NCBI GenBank assembly: GCA_002786025.1
Contig: NHNW01000074.1
Span: 1 to 64,000, forward strand
Direction: 5' to 3'
From: Zasmidium citrigriseum
Taxonomy: Eukaryota > Ascomycota > Dothideomycetes > Mycosphaerellales > Mycosphaerellaceae
Length of the DNA stretch: 64,000 nt
Part shown: in pieces, positions 44,893 through 54,499 of the stretch
Position numbering within the stretch: position 1 is the stretch's first letter
Layout: each line of letters opens with the position of its first letter
Made by a program: the position numbers and the translations under genes
Notes under the pieces: generated by a model
Told to the model about the DNA's origin: nothing
Seen by the model: the letters and a program-made list of their open reading frames with translations, nothing else
Databases searched by the model: none

Positions 44893-46607
44893 ATGCCCAA
44901 GATGGAAGCTCCAGAAGATACAAAGGTTGAGAAGACGCCGGTTGATCACATTGAGAATGTCGAAGACCCAGGAGATGCCCAAAAGGCCGCCCAAGCCCAG
45001 CGTGAAATGACGCTTTGGCAAGCATTGCAGGGCAACTGGAAAGCGGCTTTGTGGTCGGCTGTCATCAGCCTGACCATCATTATGGAGGGCTACGATGTTG
45101 GTGAGATGTCTGCCTTCCGTTGTGATGGTGACCGAGTTGACGTAATGCAGGCCTGATCTATCAGTTCTTCGCATACCCTTCGTTCGCAAAGACCTTCGGA
45201 AGTTGGGACTCGGCATCCAAATCGTACCAAGTATCGGGCTCCTGGCAAGCAGCTCTGAGCAACGGAGCAAACTGCGGCATCGTTATTGGAGGTATGCAAG
45301 TCCTGAAAAGACAGTATACCGATCGACTGACGGACCTTCTAGGCTTCCTGAATGGATTCTTGTCGCCCAAGTTCGGCTACAAGAAGGTCGTGCTCGGCTC
45401 ACTCTTCGTAATGAACTGGCTCATCTTCTTGCCTTTCTTCGCCAGCTCTCCACAGGTCCTACTGGTCGGCCAGATCCTCTGCGGGCTGTGCTGGGGCGTC
45501 TTCGCGACGACTGGTCCCGCATATGCTTCTGAAGTATGTCCCCTGGCGTTACGGCATTACCTTACCTGCTATGTGAACCTTTGCTGGGCCATCGGGCAGC
45601 TCATCTCGGCTGGTGTCCTTTACGGAGCACTGGGTCTCCCCGGTCGATGGAGTTACCGAGTGTGCTATGCACTACAGTGGGTGTGGCCTATTCCACTGCT
45701 TGTCATCATCCTGTTTGCTCCGGAGTCGCCTTGGTACCTCATCCGCAGGAATCGTGTGGAAGATGCTCACAAGTCGCTTGCAAAGCTGGGTACAGACGAC
45801 GCACAAGCGAGACATCAGACCGTAGCTCAGATCGTACACACCCTCAAACTCGAAGAGGAGATGGAGTCTGGCACCAGCTATCTAGACTTGTTTCGAGGAG
45901 TCGATCGGCGCCGGACTGAAATCGTCTGTATGGCTTTCGCAGGGCAGGTCCTTTCAGGATCCACGTTTGCGTTTGCACCCACGTACTTCTTCCAGCAGGC
46001 GGGCATCTCCACAGCCAACTCATATCAGATCGCAGTAGGAGGCACTGCATGTGGCTTCATCGGAACCATATTCTCATGGCTTCTCATCTCAAAGTTCGGA
46101 AGACGCACGCTGTATCTCGGCGGCCTGGTGATCGACTCCTTGTTGCTGCTGACAATCGGCATCCTCGCATCAGCATCAGAAGAATCCGGATCCAAGTGGG
46201 CTCAAGCAACGCTCTGCATCCTCTGGCTCCTGGTCTACTCAGCAACAGTCGGTCCAGTCTGCTACACAATCATCTCAGAAACGTCCAGTCTCGGGCTGCG
46301 GGCAAAGTCAGTCTGCCTCTCTCGGAATGTCTACAATATCACACAGATCGTCGCGAATGTCATCGAGCCGTATTTGATGAACCCAACGGAGGCGAATCTC
46401 AAAGGCCAGACGGCGTACTTCTGGTTTGGTACCGCGTGTCTTGCGATACTGTGGACGTATTTCAGACTTCCGGAAATGCGTGGGAGGACGTATGAGGAGC
46501 TGAATGTGATGTTTCATGAGAAGGTGCCGGCGAGGGAGTTTGCGAGTTGGCAAGGTGATGCTTATGATAATGAGTTGACGAGAAAAGGAAAGAAGGCGGT
46601 AGAGTAG
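44893..46607 (+). CDS. MFS sugar transporter, alpha-glucoside:H+ symporter type
   Basis: A 537-residue major facilitator of the fungal maltose/alpha-glucoside permease type, in the plasma membrane with twelve helices. Exons 44893-45100, 45151-45291 and 45343-46607; introns of 50 and 51 bases, phases consistent. Typical stretches: TLWQALQGNWKAALWSAVIS, IMEGYDVGLIYQFFAYPSF across the first junction, GGFLNGFLSPKFGYKKVV, PESPWYLIRR ending the first half, then the central loop and STFAFAPTYFFQQAG in the second half. Its pairing with a cytosolic GH31 enzyme suggests uptake of a disaccharide or oligosaccharide that the enzyme then cleaves. Confidence 0.88.
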
Positions 46608-46851
46608 TGGAGGAGGTTGGGCGTATTTAGTTAGAGTCAATTAAGATTTCAAGGTCAATTGATTGGCCTTTGCCAAGCCTTCCGGCGATAAGATTAGATC
46701 CAGAATCGAGATGAAATTTGGGATCGCCCTCGATCTTTGAGACTCTGCATCTCCAACTCCACACCTTCTCACCACCGCACTTCTCGCACACTAGTTCGAA
46801 CCGCGCAGGTCACAACAAGAAGACCTACGATCCGCGACAAACACCGCCACC

Positions 46852-47583
46852 ATGCCGAAATCCAAACGCGCCAAAGTAATCCACACCTCGACCGTGCAAA
46901 AGAAACCCTCCAAAGAAAAATCCCTCTCCCTCTACGCCGCCGTGCAAACCGCCGCCGACGAACATGCCCACATCTTCGTCTTCAGCGTCGAAAACATGCG
47001 CAACACCTACCTCAAAGACGTGCGCCAACACTTCGCTACGGACTCACGACTCTTCTTCGGCAAGACCAAAGTCATGGCCAAAGCGCTGGGAACCACACCC
47101 GAAGACGAACACGCGCCGGGGTTGGGGAAGTTGAGTGCGTATTTGAAGGGGAGTGTGGGGCTTTTGTGTACGAATCGTGCGCCACAGGAGGTGCTGGAGT
47201 TTTTTGAGGGGTTTGTGGAGGTGGATTTTGCGAGGGCGGGGGTTGTTGCTACGAGGACGGTGACGGTGCCAAAAGGGGTGGTGTATAGCAGGGCTGGAGA
47301 GGTGCCAACGGAGGACGATGTGCCGCTGCCGCATTCGCTGGAGGTTACGGTGAGGAAGTGGGGCATGCCGACGAGGTTGGAGAAGGGGAAGGTTATGCTG
47401 GATCAGGAGTATGTGATCTGTGAGGAGGGCAAGGAGCTGAACAGCCATCAGACGGCGCTGTTGAAGCTGTTTGGCATTGCGCTGGCGGAGTTCAAGGTCG
47501 AGGTGCAGGCGTACTGGAGTGCCGCCACGCAAGAGGTTACGGAGGTATCGCAAGCGGATGCAGGTGCTATGGAGGAGGGTTGA
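46852..47583 (+). CDS. MRT4: ribosome assembly factor MRT4
   Basis: A 243-residue uL10 (P0) paralogue that holds the place of P0 on nuclear pre-60S particles. It starts MPKSKRAKVIHTSTVQKK, as the family does, then KEKSLSLYAAVQTAADEHAHIFVFSV and the rRNA-binding region FFGKTKVMAKALG. It ends without the acidic C-terminal P-protein peptide, which separates MRT4 from P0. No introns. Confidence 0.93.
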   Translation: MPKSKRAKVIHTSTVQKKPSKEKSLSLYAAVQTAADEHAHIFVFSVENMRNTYLKDVRQHFATDSRLFFGKTKVMAKALGTTPEDEHAPGLGKLSAYLKGSVGLLCTNRAPQEVLEFFEGFVEVDFARAGVVATRTVTVPKGVVYSRAGEVPTEDDVPLPHSLEVTVRKWGMPTRLEKGKVMLDQEYVICEEGKELNSHQTALLKLFGIALAEFKVEVQAYWSAATQEVTEVSQADAGAMEEG

Positions 47584-47854
47584 AAGAGAGGAAGGGAGAA
47601 TGATACTTTCTGTTGCTTTCGCACGACTTTGATGTGCTATGTACCCTTCTCATTCGAGTACTCTAGCGAGGCGTTGGTGGTGTTCATTACCAGCTCATAC
47701 AGCAATGAAGCAGTTTCTTTGGCCGGCTACGAAATGCAAATACCAATGCACCTGTTGAGACGCCGATTCCATTTTCCCGCCTTTGCTCCATCGCGCATCG
47801 CCCGTCACATCGCCAGCGTAAAGACTTCCCATTCCCATGTCATGCAGTAGTCGT

Positions 47855-48436
47855 CTACGACTCGGTCGAGATCTTGGCCTTGGGGTTGGTGACCTTGACA
47901 CCGAGCTGCTTGGCGCGTGCAACAATCTCTATCCGCTTTCTCGACGAGACGGCGTGTGCGATCCTGGATTTCCATGTCAGCACTCTGGCCTCGTATCCTA
48001 TTCTCTGCCGACATTGTACTCACTCAGCGGCGTAGGTCTTGTTGTGCATGAGAAGGAGGTCCAAGTCGCGGGTGTTGTTGACAAGGAAGGCCTTGTGGCC
48101 GGAAGGCATCATGTGGCGGGTCTTCTTGTTGCTGCCGTAGCCGATCTGTGTGCACAATATCCATCAGCATCCATCACATCATATCTCATTCCTCTTCCTC
48201 GTCCAATGTTCCTTCCATATTCCATCTCCATCCCACTTTCCACCTCTTCCACAGCTCTTGATTCAACGCACCTTTGGCATAGCGGCCTGGCCTCTGAAGC
48301 GTCTCCGGACGGCATTGTCGATACCCTTGGGCTTCCTCCAGCTTGGGTCGACGCACTTGAAGCGGTCGGACTGGTGGCGGTTGAAGCGCGCGGTGCGCTT
48401 CTTGACGATCGCGATGTGCTTCTTTGCCTGGGCCAT
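47855..48436 (-). CDS. RPL32: 60S ribosomal protein eL32
   Basis: A 131-residue large-subunit ribosomal protein. Three exons, 48436-48272, 48145-48024 and 47963-47855, with introns of 126 and 60 bases; the total is exactly 132 codons with stop. Conserved stretches: [73 protein letters not shown] and [15 protein letters not shown]. No single open frame shows the protein because of the introns. The first intron, at 126 bases, is long for this genome. Confidence 0.95.
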
Positions 48437-48746
48437 CTTCGCGAATATTATTAGTACAAGTCGTCGGGGATGCGGTGGGAATTCGAAGTGTACCTCGACT
48501 GCTGTGGTGTGGTTAGTAGTCCTGTCGTCGGCGTGCAGTTGTTCGCGAAGTCTTCAGACCGGGCTTTTCGTCTGTGGACTCTTGGCGCCTGACTCCTGGC
48601 TAGCGCGCGGCTCATCCCGCCCGAGCTTTGGAATTCCATCCTTAGTCTTGACGCCTGAGGCATCAAGTGTCACGTGCGCAGAACCCAGAGCTCAGATAAA
48701 TGTTTGGACATTTCACATTACTTCGTCTGCTAAACAACATACTCGC
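48437..48746. other. short region between the eL32 and USP genes
   Basis: Contains the eL32 promoter; both genes are on the minus strand. A pyrimidine/purine-skewed stretch near 48,480-48,520 could include a leader intron of the ribosomal gene. Confidence 0.4.
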
Positions 48747-50798
48747 TCAAACGCTCATCATTGATCGATTCATGCCCATGTCGTGCTTCATGTCCTTCTG
48801 GGCAGGCTGCATGCACCCAGGGCTCGCGGTCTTCAATAAAGGTGTTGGCAACGGCTTGCTCTCGTCTTCCTTAACATCTTCCTCGAGCTCGACATCTGTA
48901 TCAGACTCTGACACGACAGACTGTGAGGACGACGTGATCAGAGAAGGCGTTGCCGTTGAAACTTGCTCGACGCCCAGCTCGTCCCAATCAGCGGTCTCGT
49001 CTGGTGGCAAGGCAATCGCTGCTGCTTGATCGACGTCGTCAACAGCAGTAATCGCTATTCTTTCTTCCACCACAGTCGACACCGGACTGGACTCATCAAT
49101 ACGCTCATAGAAGAGCATGAAGACACCGCCTTGCTCGACGACGTCCTGTTCCGTCACCGGCGAGACATCCTCGTCGCTCAATCGCCACCAGCCTTCCTTC
49201 ACTGCTCCGTACACGTCCTCATCCGGCTCGACGGCATCGTCGATGATATCAGGTCTAGGATGCTTTCGATAGCATATGTAATGCCCATTTTCATGCCGTC
49301 CGTAATGCGTAACCACGGCACTGAGACGGTAGTGCGCAGGTGTGTCACCCGCTGGAAGCATCCACCGCTGAAGATTCAGCTGCATGGGATATTGAACCCG
49401 GGCGTAGTTCTTCCGCTGCATGCCTGTCATTTCGTCAAAGACACTCCTGTTGACGTGGATGACGAGCGATTGCGGAGCACGGCCCAGGATTGCCTCGCGA
49501 GTCTTGGTGCTGCTAACAAAGCCTTTCGCACCAATTTGGCATTCCTGCTTGAGTGTCTTGTCAGAAAAGTCATCGCTTTCCAACGCCTGCTCGATCGCCT
49601 TCAGTCGCTGGGCGATCTGCCCTCGGAGTTCAGCTGGCAAATCTAATTGGCGTAACTTTTTCTGGGCATTGAGGAGAGTACAGCTGCGGCACTCGACACC
49701 TTCGATGTCTTCGCTCTTGGTGTATTCGTCCAGGCAATCTTCCAGGTCGTAACTGGAGTATGGACCTAGAGGCACAGTCAGGCAGTTGAAAGGAATCATC
49801 GAATAGCCTTCGGAGAAGCCACAGCTAGTGCACGCGACTCGTTGGGCAACGAGGCCCTCCAGAGGGTTTCGAGGTAGTGTTGCCTTCTCCTCATCCCCCA
49901 GGTCATGCTCACTATCTTTATTTTCTTCTTCAGCGAGAGTCTCGAGACCATGCTTCTTCTCTTTGGCATTCGCAGCTCTCGCAGCTTCCTTGTCCAGTTC
50001 GTCCATGATCTTGGAGAAGTACTCCTGTGCGTCCTGTTGTTGCCAGCTACTCATATTCTTCAACTTTGCAGGTGTCCAGATATGTCTGCCGTTATTCATG
50101 GGATCTCTCAGCTTTCCAACCAGCTCTTGTAATGATGTGTTGGTCGTGCTCCCACTTTGCCCATCGGGTGGTTCCGATACTGTCAGCCATTCCCTCAGAC
50201 TTCCTAGAGAACTCAGTGCTTGCAGAACACTATTCTGATAGCACGAGTTGTCCCAGTTTCCCAGTCCGGCAGGCGCATCACTCGTGATTCCTCCGGGGCT
50301 CTTAGATCCTGACATGTTTGTGCTCATTCTTCTCATAATGCTTCCCATTCCAATCGAGTCCCTGCTCGGCAGATTCTGTAGGATCGCATTGCCTCCCAAG
50401 CCGAGCACCCTTCGTAGAGCATCGCTCTTGGCCGCATGTGTTTGTGAGAGCATCCCGTTTGCCTTGAGTTCCTGTCTCCGGGCAGCATCCAGAAGCAGTG
50501 GCGTCGGCAGGCAGAATACGAGCGCATTCCACAAGTTCTCCCGTGGCGACAGGATCGGCACGTCCAGGCAGTTCAGCAGCAAGTGCAGGCCGTAGAGGAG
50601 TACGAAGCCGTAGGCCAGAGTTGTTGTGATCGTTGGTCTGGAGAAGTCCTGCAGGCTTTCAAGCTGGATGCGGCGATCCATGATTGTGAGGTTGTGGTTG
50701 TAGAGAGGGCATCGGCGGCGGTAGTAGAAATGTGTTCGGAGAGAGAGTCTTTGTGGCGTCCGTGAAGAAGAACGAAGAGCGTGGAACAGCAGCAGCAA
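48747..50798 (-). CDS. membrane-anchored ubiquitin-specific protease (USP)
   Basis: A cysteine deubiquitinase of up to 683 residues; a second ATG at 50681 (MDRRIQLESLQ) would give 644 and is a credible alternative start. A hydrophobic anchor (TLAYGFVLLYGLHLLLNCL) lies near residue 65, as in yeast Ubp1. The Cys box is GLGNWDNSCYQNSVLQAL near residue 180, with two residues inserted compared with the usual GLxNTCYMNS. A zinc-ribbon-like CTSCGF and CRSC pair lies in the finger region. The His box is YRLSAVVTHYGRHENGHYICYRK, with WRLSDEDVSPV after it. The long acidic C-terminal tail is of low complexity. Confidence 0.88.
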   Translation of the reverse strand: MLLLFHALRSSSRTPQRLSLRTHFYYRRRCPLYNHNLTIMDRRIQLESLQDFSRPTITTTLAYGFVLLYGLHLLLNCLDVPILSPRENLWNALVFCLPTPLLLDAARRQELKANGMLSQTHAAKSDALRRVLGLGGNAILQNLPSRDSIGMGSIMRRMSTNMSGSKSPGGITSDAPAGLGNWDNSCYQNSVLQALSSLGSLREWLTVSEPPDGQSGSTTNTSLQELVGKLRDPMNNGRHIWTPAKLKNMSSWQQQDAQEYFSKIMDELDKEAARAANAKEKKHGLETLAEEENKDSEHDLGDEEKATLPRNPLEGLVAQRVACTSCGFSEGYSMIPFNCLTVPLGPYSSYDLEDCLDEYTKSEDIEGVECRSCTLLNAQKKLRQLDLPAELRGQIAQRLKAIEQALESDDFSDKTLKQECQIGAKGFVSSTKTREAILGRAPQSLVIHVNRSVFDEMTGMQRKNYARVQYPMQLNLQRWMLPAGDTPAHYRLSAVVTHYGRHENGHYICYRKHPRPDIIDDAVEPDEDVYGAVKEGWWRLSDEDVSPVTEQDVVEQGGVFMLFYERIDESSPVSTVVEERIAITAVDDVDQAAAIALPPDETADWDELGVEQVSTATPSLITSSSQSVVSESDTDVELEEDVKEDESKPLPTPLLKTASPGCMQPAQKDMKHDMGMNRSMMSV

Positions 50799-50951
50799 GC
50801 AAGCACATGCGACGCGGCCCTGACTGGACCCTTGTCGGTGATGATCGACCCGATTCGCGACGCCAATGAATTTGAGGTGAATGTCATGCGTTCGACCTTT
50901 TTGATTCTACACACCACAACACACAAATTGTGCCGAAAGCACTCGCCAACA

Positions 50952-51540
50952 ATGGCGAAAGTCTCCAAAGTCAAGAAGCGAGGTTCACAACATCCCATCC
51001 CTCAGAATCCCTCCAAAACTCACACCCGCCGCAGAAGTCTCGCTCCACTCCCGCGCAGCCCGCCGCGGCGAAGAACCACCCTCCAAAGACCTCTCCGTCA
51101 AAGCCTCCAACGTCACCGAGGAGTCCGACTACAAGCCCTGGCTACACAGCGCCCAAAACGCCGGCATCTCCAAGAAGAAGAAGGGCAAAGCCCAGACCCA
51201 CGCACAGCGCATGAGGCAGCAGAAGGCGCTAGAAAAGGCCGATCAGGTTACCGATAGACTGGAGAAGAAGGTCGGCGATAGCAAGCAGAGGTCACGGAAG
51301 ATTCAGGCGCGCAGGGCGGACTGGGAGGAGTTGAATGGAAAGTTGGGATTGGTGAAGGAGGAGAAGAAGGAAACGAAGAAGAAGGGTGCCGACGGAGGGG
51401 AGGGCAAAGCTATGGAGGGTGTGGACTTTGAGCAGCCGCTGCCTATTCGGAGTGCGGAGGCGTCTGCGGTAGAAGATGTCTCTGTGGAGCAGCAGCAGGC
51501 ACCGGAACCAGCGGAGCCAGAGGAGGATGAGGTGCTGTGA
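50952..51540 (+). CDS. ALB1: ribosome biogenesis protein ALB1
   Basis: A 178-residue basic protein of the Alb1 family, which binds Arx1 on exported pre-60S subunits. Exon 1 (50952-50982, MAKVSKVKKR) joins exon 2 (51035-51540) through a 52-base intron with a weak GTTCAC donor; only this splice gives the family's VSLHSRAARRGEEP. Later stretches: KKKKGKAQTHAQRMRQQKALEKADQV and DRLEKKVGDSKQRSRKIQARRADWEELN. An acidic tail follows. Without the intron the frame shifts, so automated calls may get this start wrong. It faces the USP gene across a short divergent promoter. Confidence 0.85.
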
Positions 51541-52146
51541 AAGACCTGACGAGCTATGATTTGACGATACGATGACTGAGAAAGCGACGAGAACGGACTG
51601 TTCACCTTTGTCGCTCTTCTTGGAGGAACGTCCTATTGAAAAAGCTCAGTAGAACGACCTTCCCCTCAAGGCCTCCCGAGAGCCACATGCAGGCTCCCTT
51701 GTGTCGAAATACTCGCAGCTACTGTTCCTCGGCCTTGGGCATCGAGACTGGGATTCAATCATCAAAGCAACCAAAGGCAAAAGAGACAGGCCGCTCATAC
51801 CGCGGCCGGGGTTCTGATGCGAAATGCAAGGGCCGTGATATCGCTCTTGGCGTGTAGATTGGTGTATAGCACGAATTCAAGTGGCGACGGTTCCTGTACA
51901 GAAGCTGAACACAAATGTCATATGAATTTGGCTTCCGAAAACTCTGTAAACTTCTGCCGTCTCTCATAAAGTATTCCATGCTACTCTTGTTCAATGAGCC
52001 GAGCCCTCGAGGCCCCGAATCCGCAGAGCAATGACAGCTATATCACGGTAGCCACGGTACTCCATGCCATCCATCAACCACGTCGGTGCACAAGGAGGAC
52101 TCCCATCTCGAGAGAGTTGAAGATCTCCGTGCTGAGACACCGGCTT
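51541..52146. other. convergent intergenic region
   Basis: Between ALB1 and the BTB gene. No supported gene or repeat. Confidence 0.5.
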
Positions 52147-53030
52147 TCAGTCCAAGTACTGGTTCCAAAAAAGTCCTCCCCATGAGACTTCGCTCGTCTT
52201 GATCTGGAGATCCTTGTGCTCAACCATCGGCTTGCCGCAGTAGCAGTTCTCACCCAACAGCTGATCGAAACTACTGTATTCGTTCTCCTGCTGATGCCTT
52301 CCCACCAATCTATCCAGGCGCTTCTAGCAGACCACAGATGCTGTGATGGGGCGGAGACGGCAGGCCTGTTGGAGAGCTGCGCCAGTGAATTCAGGCACCT
52401 CGCGCGCAAGACTGGTCGCAATGGACTCCACACCGTGAGTGGTGTCTCGCTGCGATGCGCGGATCAGAGTGGCGCCAAACACTTGCCAGTACTCGAGTAC
52501 GACCTTGCGCAGCGTGCTGTCTGTAGGAGTGCTGGTGAAGGCAAGTCTGATGGCTTCGGTGGGGTCTTCGCGGCGGAGAACACTGGCTGGTGTAGCCCTG
52601 GCGAACTGTTTGACGGCAAGCTCTTTCAAGCCCTGAACTTGGTACTTCTCTGCCACGACGTAGACAGCCGCGTTGAGCTCCAGGATGTTGGAGAAGTCCG
52701 TGATGTTCTCGTAGGCGTCGTCGTAGCCGAATGAGTAGAAGTAGTCGATCATGATTTTGACGGCATGTGGATTGTCACCCTTGAGCTCGACGATGCGGTT
52801 CTCGGACTCCTGAAAAGTTTAGATTTGTTTGAGGCACGCATCGGACGTGGACTTACCTTGAAAGCTTGTTCGAACAACGCCATGAAGTAGTCGGAGTGAC
52901 AGCCGACAATAGCGCGGTGGATGGGATAGGATCGGTAGCCGCACTTGATCTCAAAGTCGGCGAATCGGGAGTCTTTCAGAAGGTTTTGTGCAACCTTCGT
53001 GAACTGCGTGAAGCCTGCCATCTTGTTCAA
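52147..53030 (-). CDS. BTB/POZ-domain protein
   Basis: A BTB protein, probably a substrate adaptor for cullin-3 ubiquitin ligases or a scaffold. Exon 1 is 53030-52857 and exon 2 starts at 52809 after a 47-base intron. The BTB fold is seen in DSRFADFEIKCGYRSYPIHRAIV, CHSDYFMALFEQAFK, IVELKGDNPHAVKIMIDYFYS and AAVYVVAEKYQVQGLKELA. Exon 2 could end at a TAG at 52324. I prefer a further intron (about 52332-52291) leading to a 47-residue end with a CYCGKP pair that closes at 52147, giving about 264 residues; that last splice (GTCTGC donor) is uncertain. Two near-start ATGs (53030 and 53021) are possible. Confidence 0.75.
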
Positions 53031-53219
53031 TGTCGCGGTGGTCGGAGGTGATGGTGGTGAGAGAAGAGACGGCTTGGTGTGCGAATGTTGACGTGGCCGG
53101 AAGTGAAGTGCCCTAGTGAAGTTACCACGGTAATGGATCTGACCAGGAAGGCATGATCGCAGTCACGGTAATCCAGTGTTCCTCCCAACGCCGGGGAAAG
53201 TGCAAATTAGTAGCAGTCG

Positions 53220-53890
53220 TCACCCGCTCTCCCCCACCATCCTCTTCACCTTCTCCAGCAGGACTTTGCTCTCACGGCCTAGCTTTCTCTGTCCATTTGG
53301 CCCTCCAGTTCTCGCCTTCGCCATGGCCCTTCGAAACCTCTCACGCTCCTCCGTCTTTCGCTGTCGCTCTCGCCCTGCCTCTTCCCGAGCTTTCCTCCGC
53401 TCCTCTGCCTCTGCCTTGCGCTTTTGGGCAGCCTCGTGCTGCTTCTTGAACGGGACTGCCTTCGGCTTTCGCTTCCTCTGCCGAGTCTCGGCCCTTCCAT
53501 CTGGCTGCTCTGGCTCCTCGGCCTCTTTTTCTATCAGAGTCTGCCGATCGGGATGCGGACCGGCGTTGACTTGGTCTTGCTGTTCGTCCAGAGCAAGCGA
53601 TGCTGGTTGTGGAAGTGCTTCGTCCTTCTCAGTGACTTGTTCCTGCCTCTTCACTTTCGCATAGTCTTTCTTCAGCTTTGCCTTGTCGATGAGACTTTGC
53701 TTGATCTTTTGCGCTGCGAATATTTAGAACCTCACGACACAGGTGCATCCAATCTCGACTCACTCTTCCTCTTGTACGCGCCATCTGGCAGGTGATCTGG
53801 GCCAACAACGAAACCCCTCTTCAGGCGCTTCCTGTCTTTACTTTCCTTCACACTGCCCTCGTTGCGATCGCGCTTTCTCTTTTCGGACAT
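53220..53890 (-). CDS. FYV7: rRNA-processing protein FYV7-like
   Basis: A 206-residue, very basic nucleolar protein resembling Fyv7, needed for 18S rRNA maturation. Exons 53890-53764 and 53713-53220 with a 50-base intron. It starts MSEKRKRDRNEG, has GFVVGPDHLPDGAYKRK, then KIKQSLIDKAKLKKDYAKVK, a low-complexity acidic middle, and a long Lys/Arg/Glu helix (AVPFKKQHEAAQKRKAEAEE) ending in a Gly/Lys region. The ATG at 53890 is chosen over an upstream ATG at 53977, whose extra residues are unlike the family. Confidence 0.75.
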
Positions 53891-54499
53891 GACTGCGTGC
53901 GTGGAAGGGGCGACGTGCGTGACTTGCAGAGCGTAGAGTGACGGCAGTTGAAGGTTCAAGTGAAACTTGGAAGTCACTGTCGGGGAGACTAAATCAAAAT
54001 GCCGACTAGCTCTAGCGAGGCCGATAGTGGAGATAAGGTGCGGGCGGATCAGAAGACGACCTTGGCTGTGATGGCGATGGCCCGAATGATGCCAGAGCGT
54101 CAGATGACTCCAGTCTCCGCTGACCGCGACAACTCTACCGCTCTTTGTGTGCGAGATACTTCTGTTTACTCCTCACCGTCTGCTGCAATCGACTGTTTCT
54201 CCAGAGCCGAGCGATCACCAAGTTGACCGAGCAAAAGCGAGCCATTGCGGTCCTTTGTCGCCAACGAAGCCATTCGGGTGTTGTGGATCTGAAACAGCAC
54301 ATTACTCATTGCCAACAACCTTCCTTGCATCCCCTGCCACCGACAAGCCTCATAACAGTCGGGACGAACGATCGAAGCGAGTACTGCATCGCCGCATCGT
54401 TCTCGAGAATCGCCATCTGCATCTCGGCCTTCGTATATCATCGGCAACTGGTGACGCTGGAGCGGAGCTCGGGGCCAAGTTGCTGGCTCCGGGCTTGGA
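53891..54499. promoter_or_regulatory. divergent promoter region, possible leader exons
   Basis: Between the FYV7-like start and the Atos-like start. Frames on both strands are unsupported, but a 5' non-coding or short coding exon of the Atos-like gene could lie here. Confidence 0.4.
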
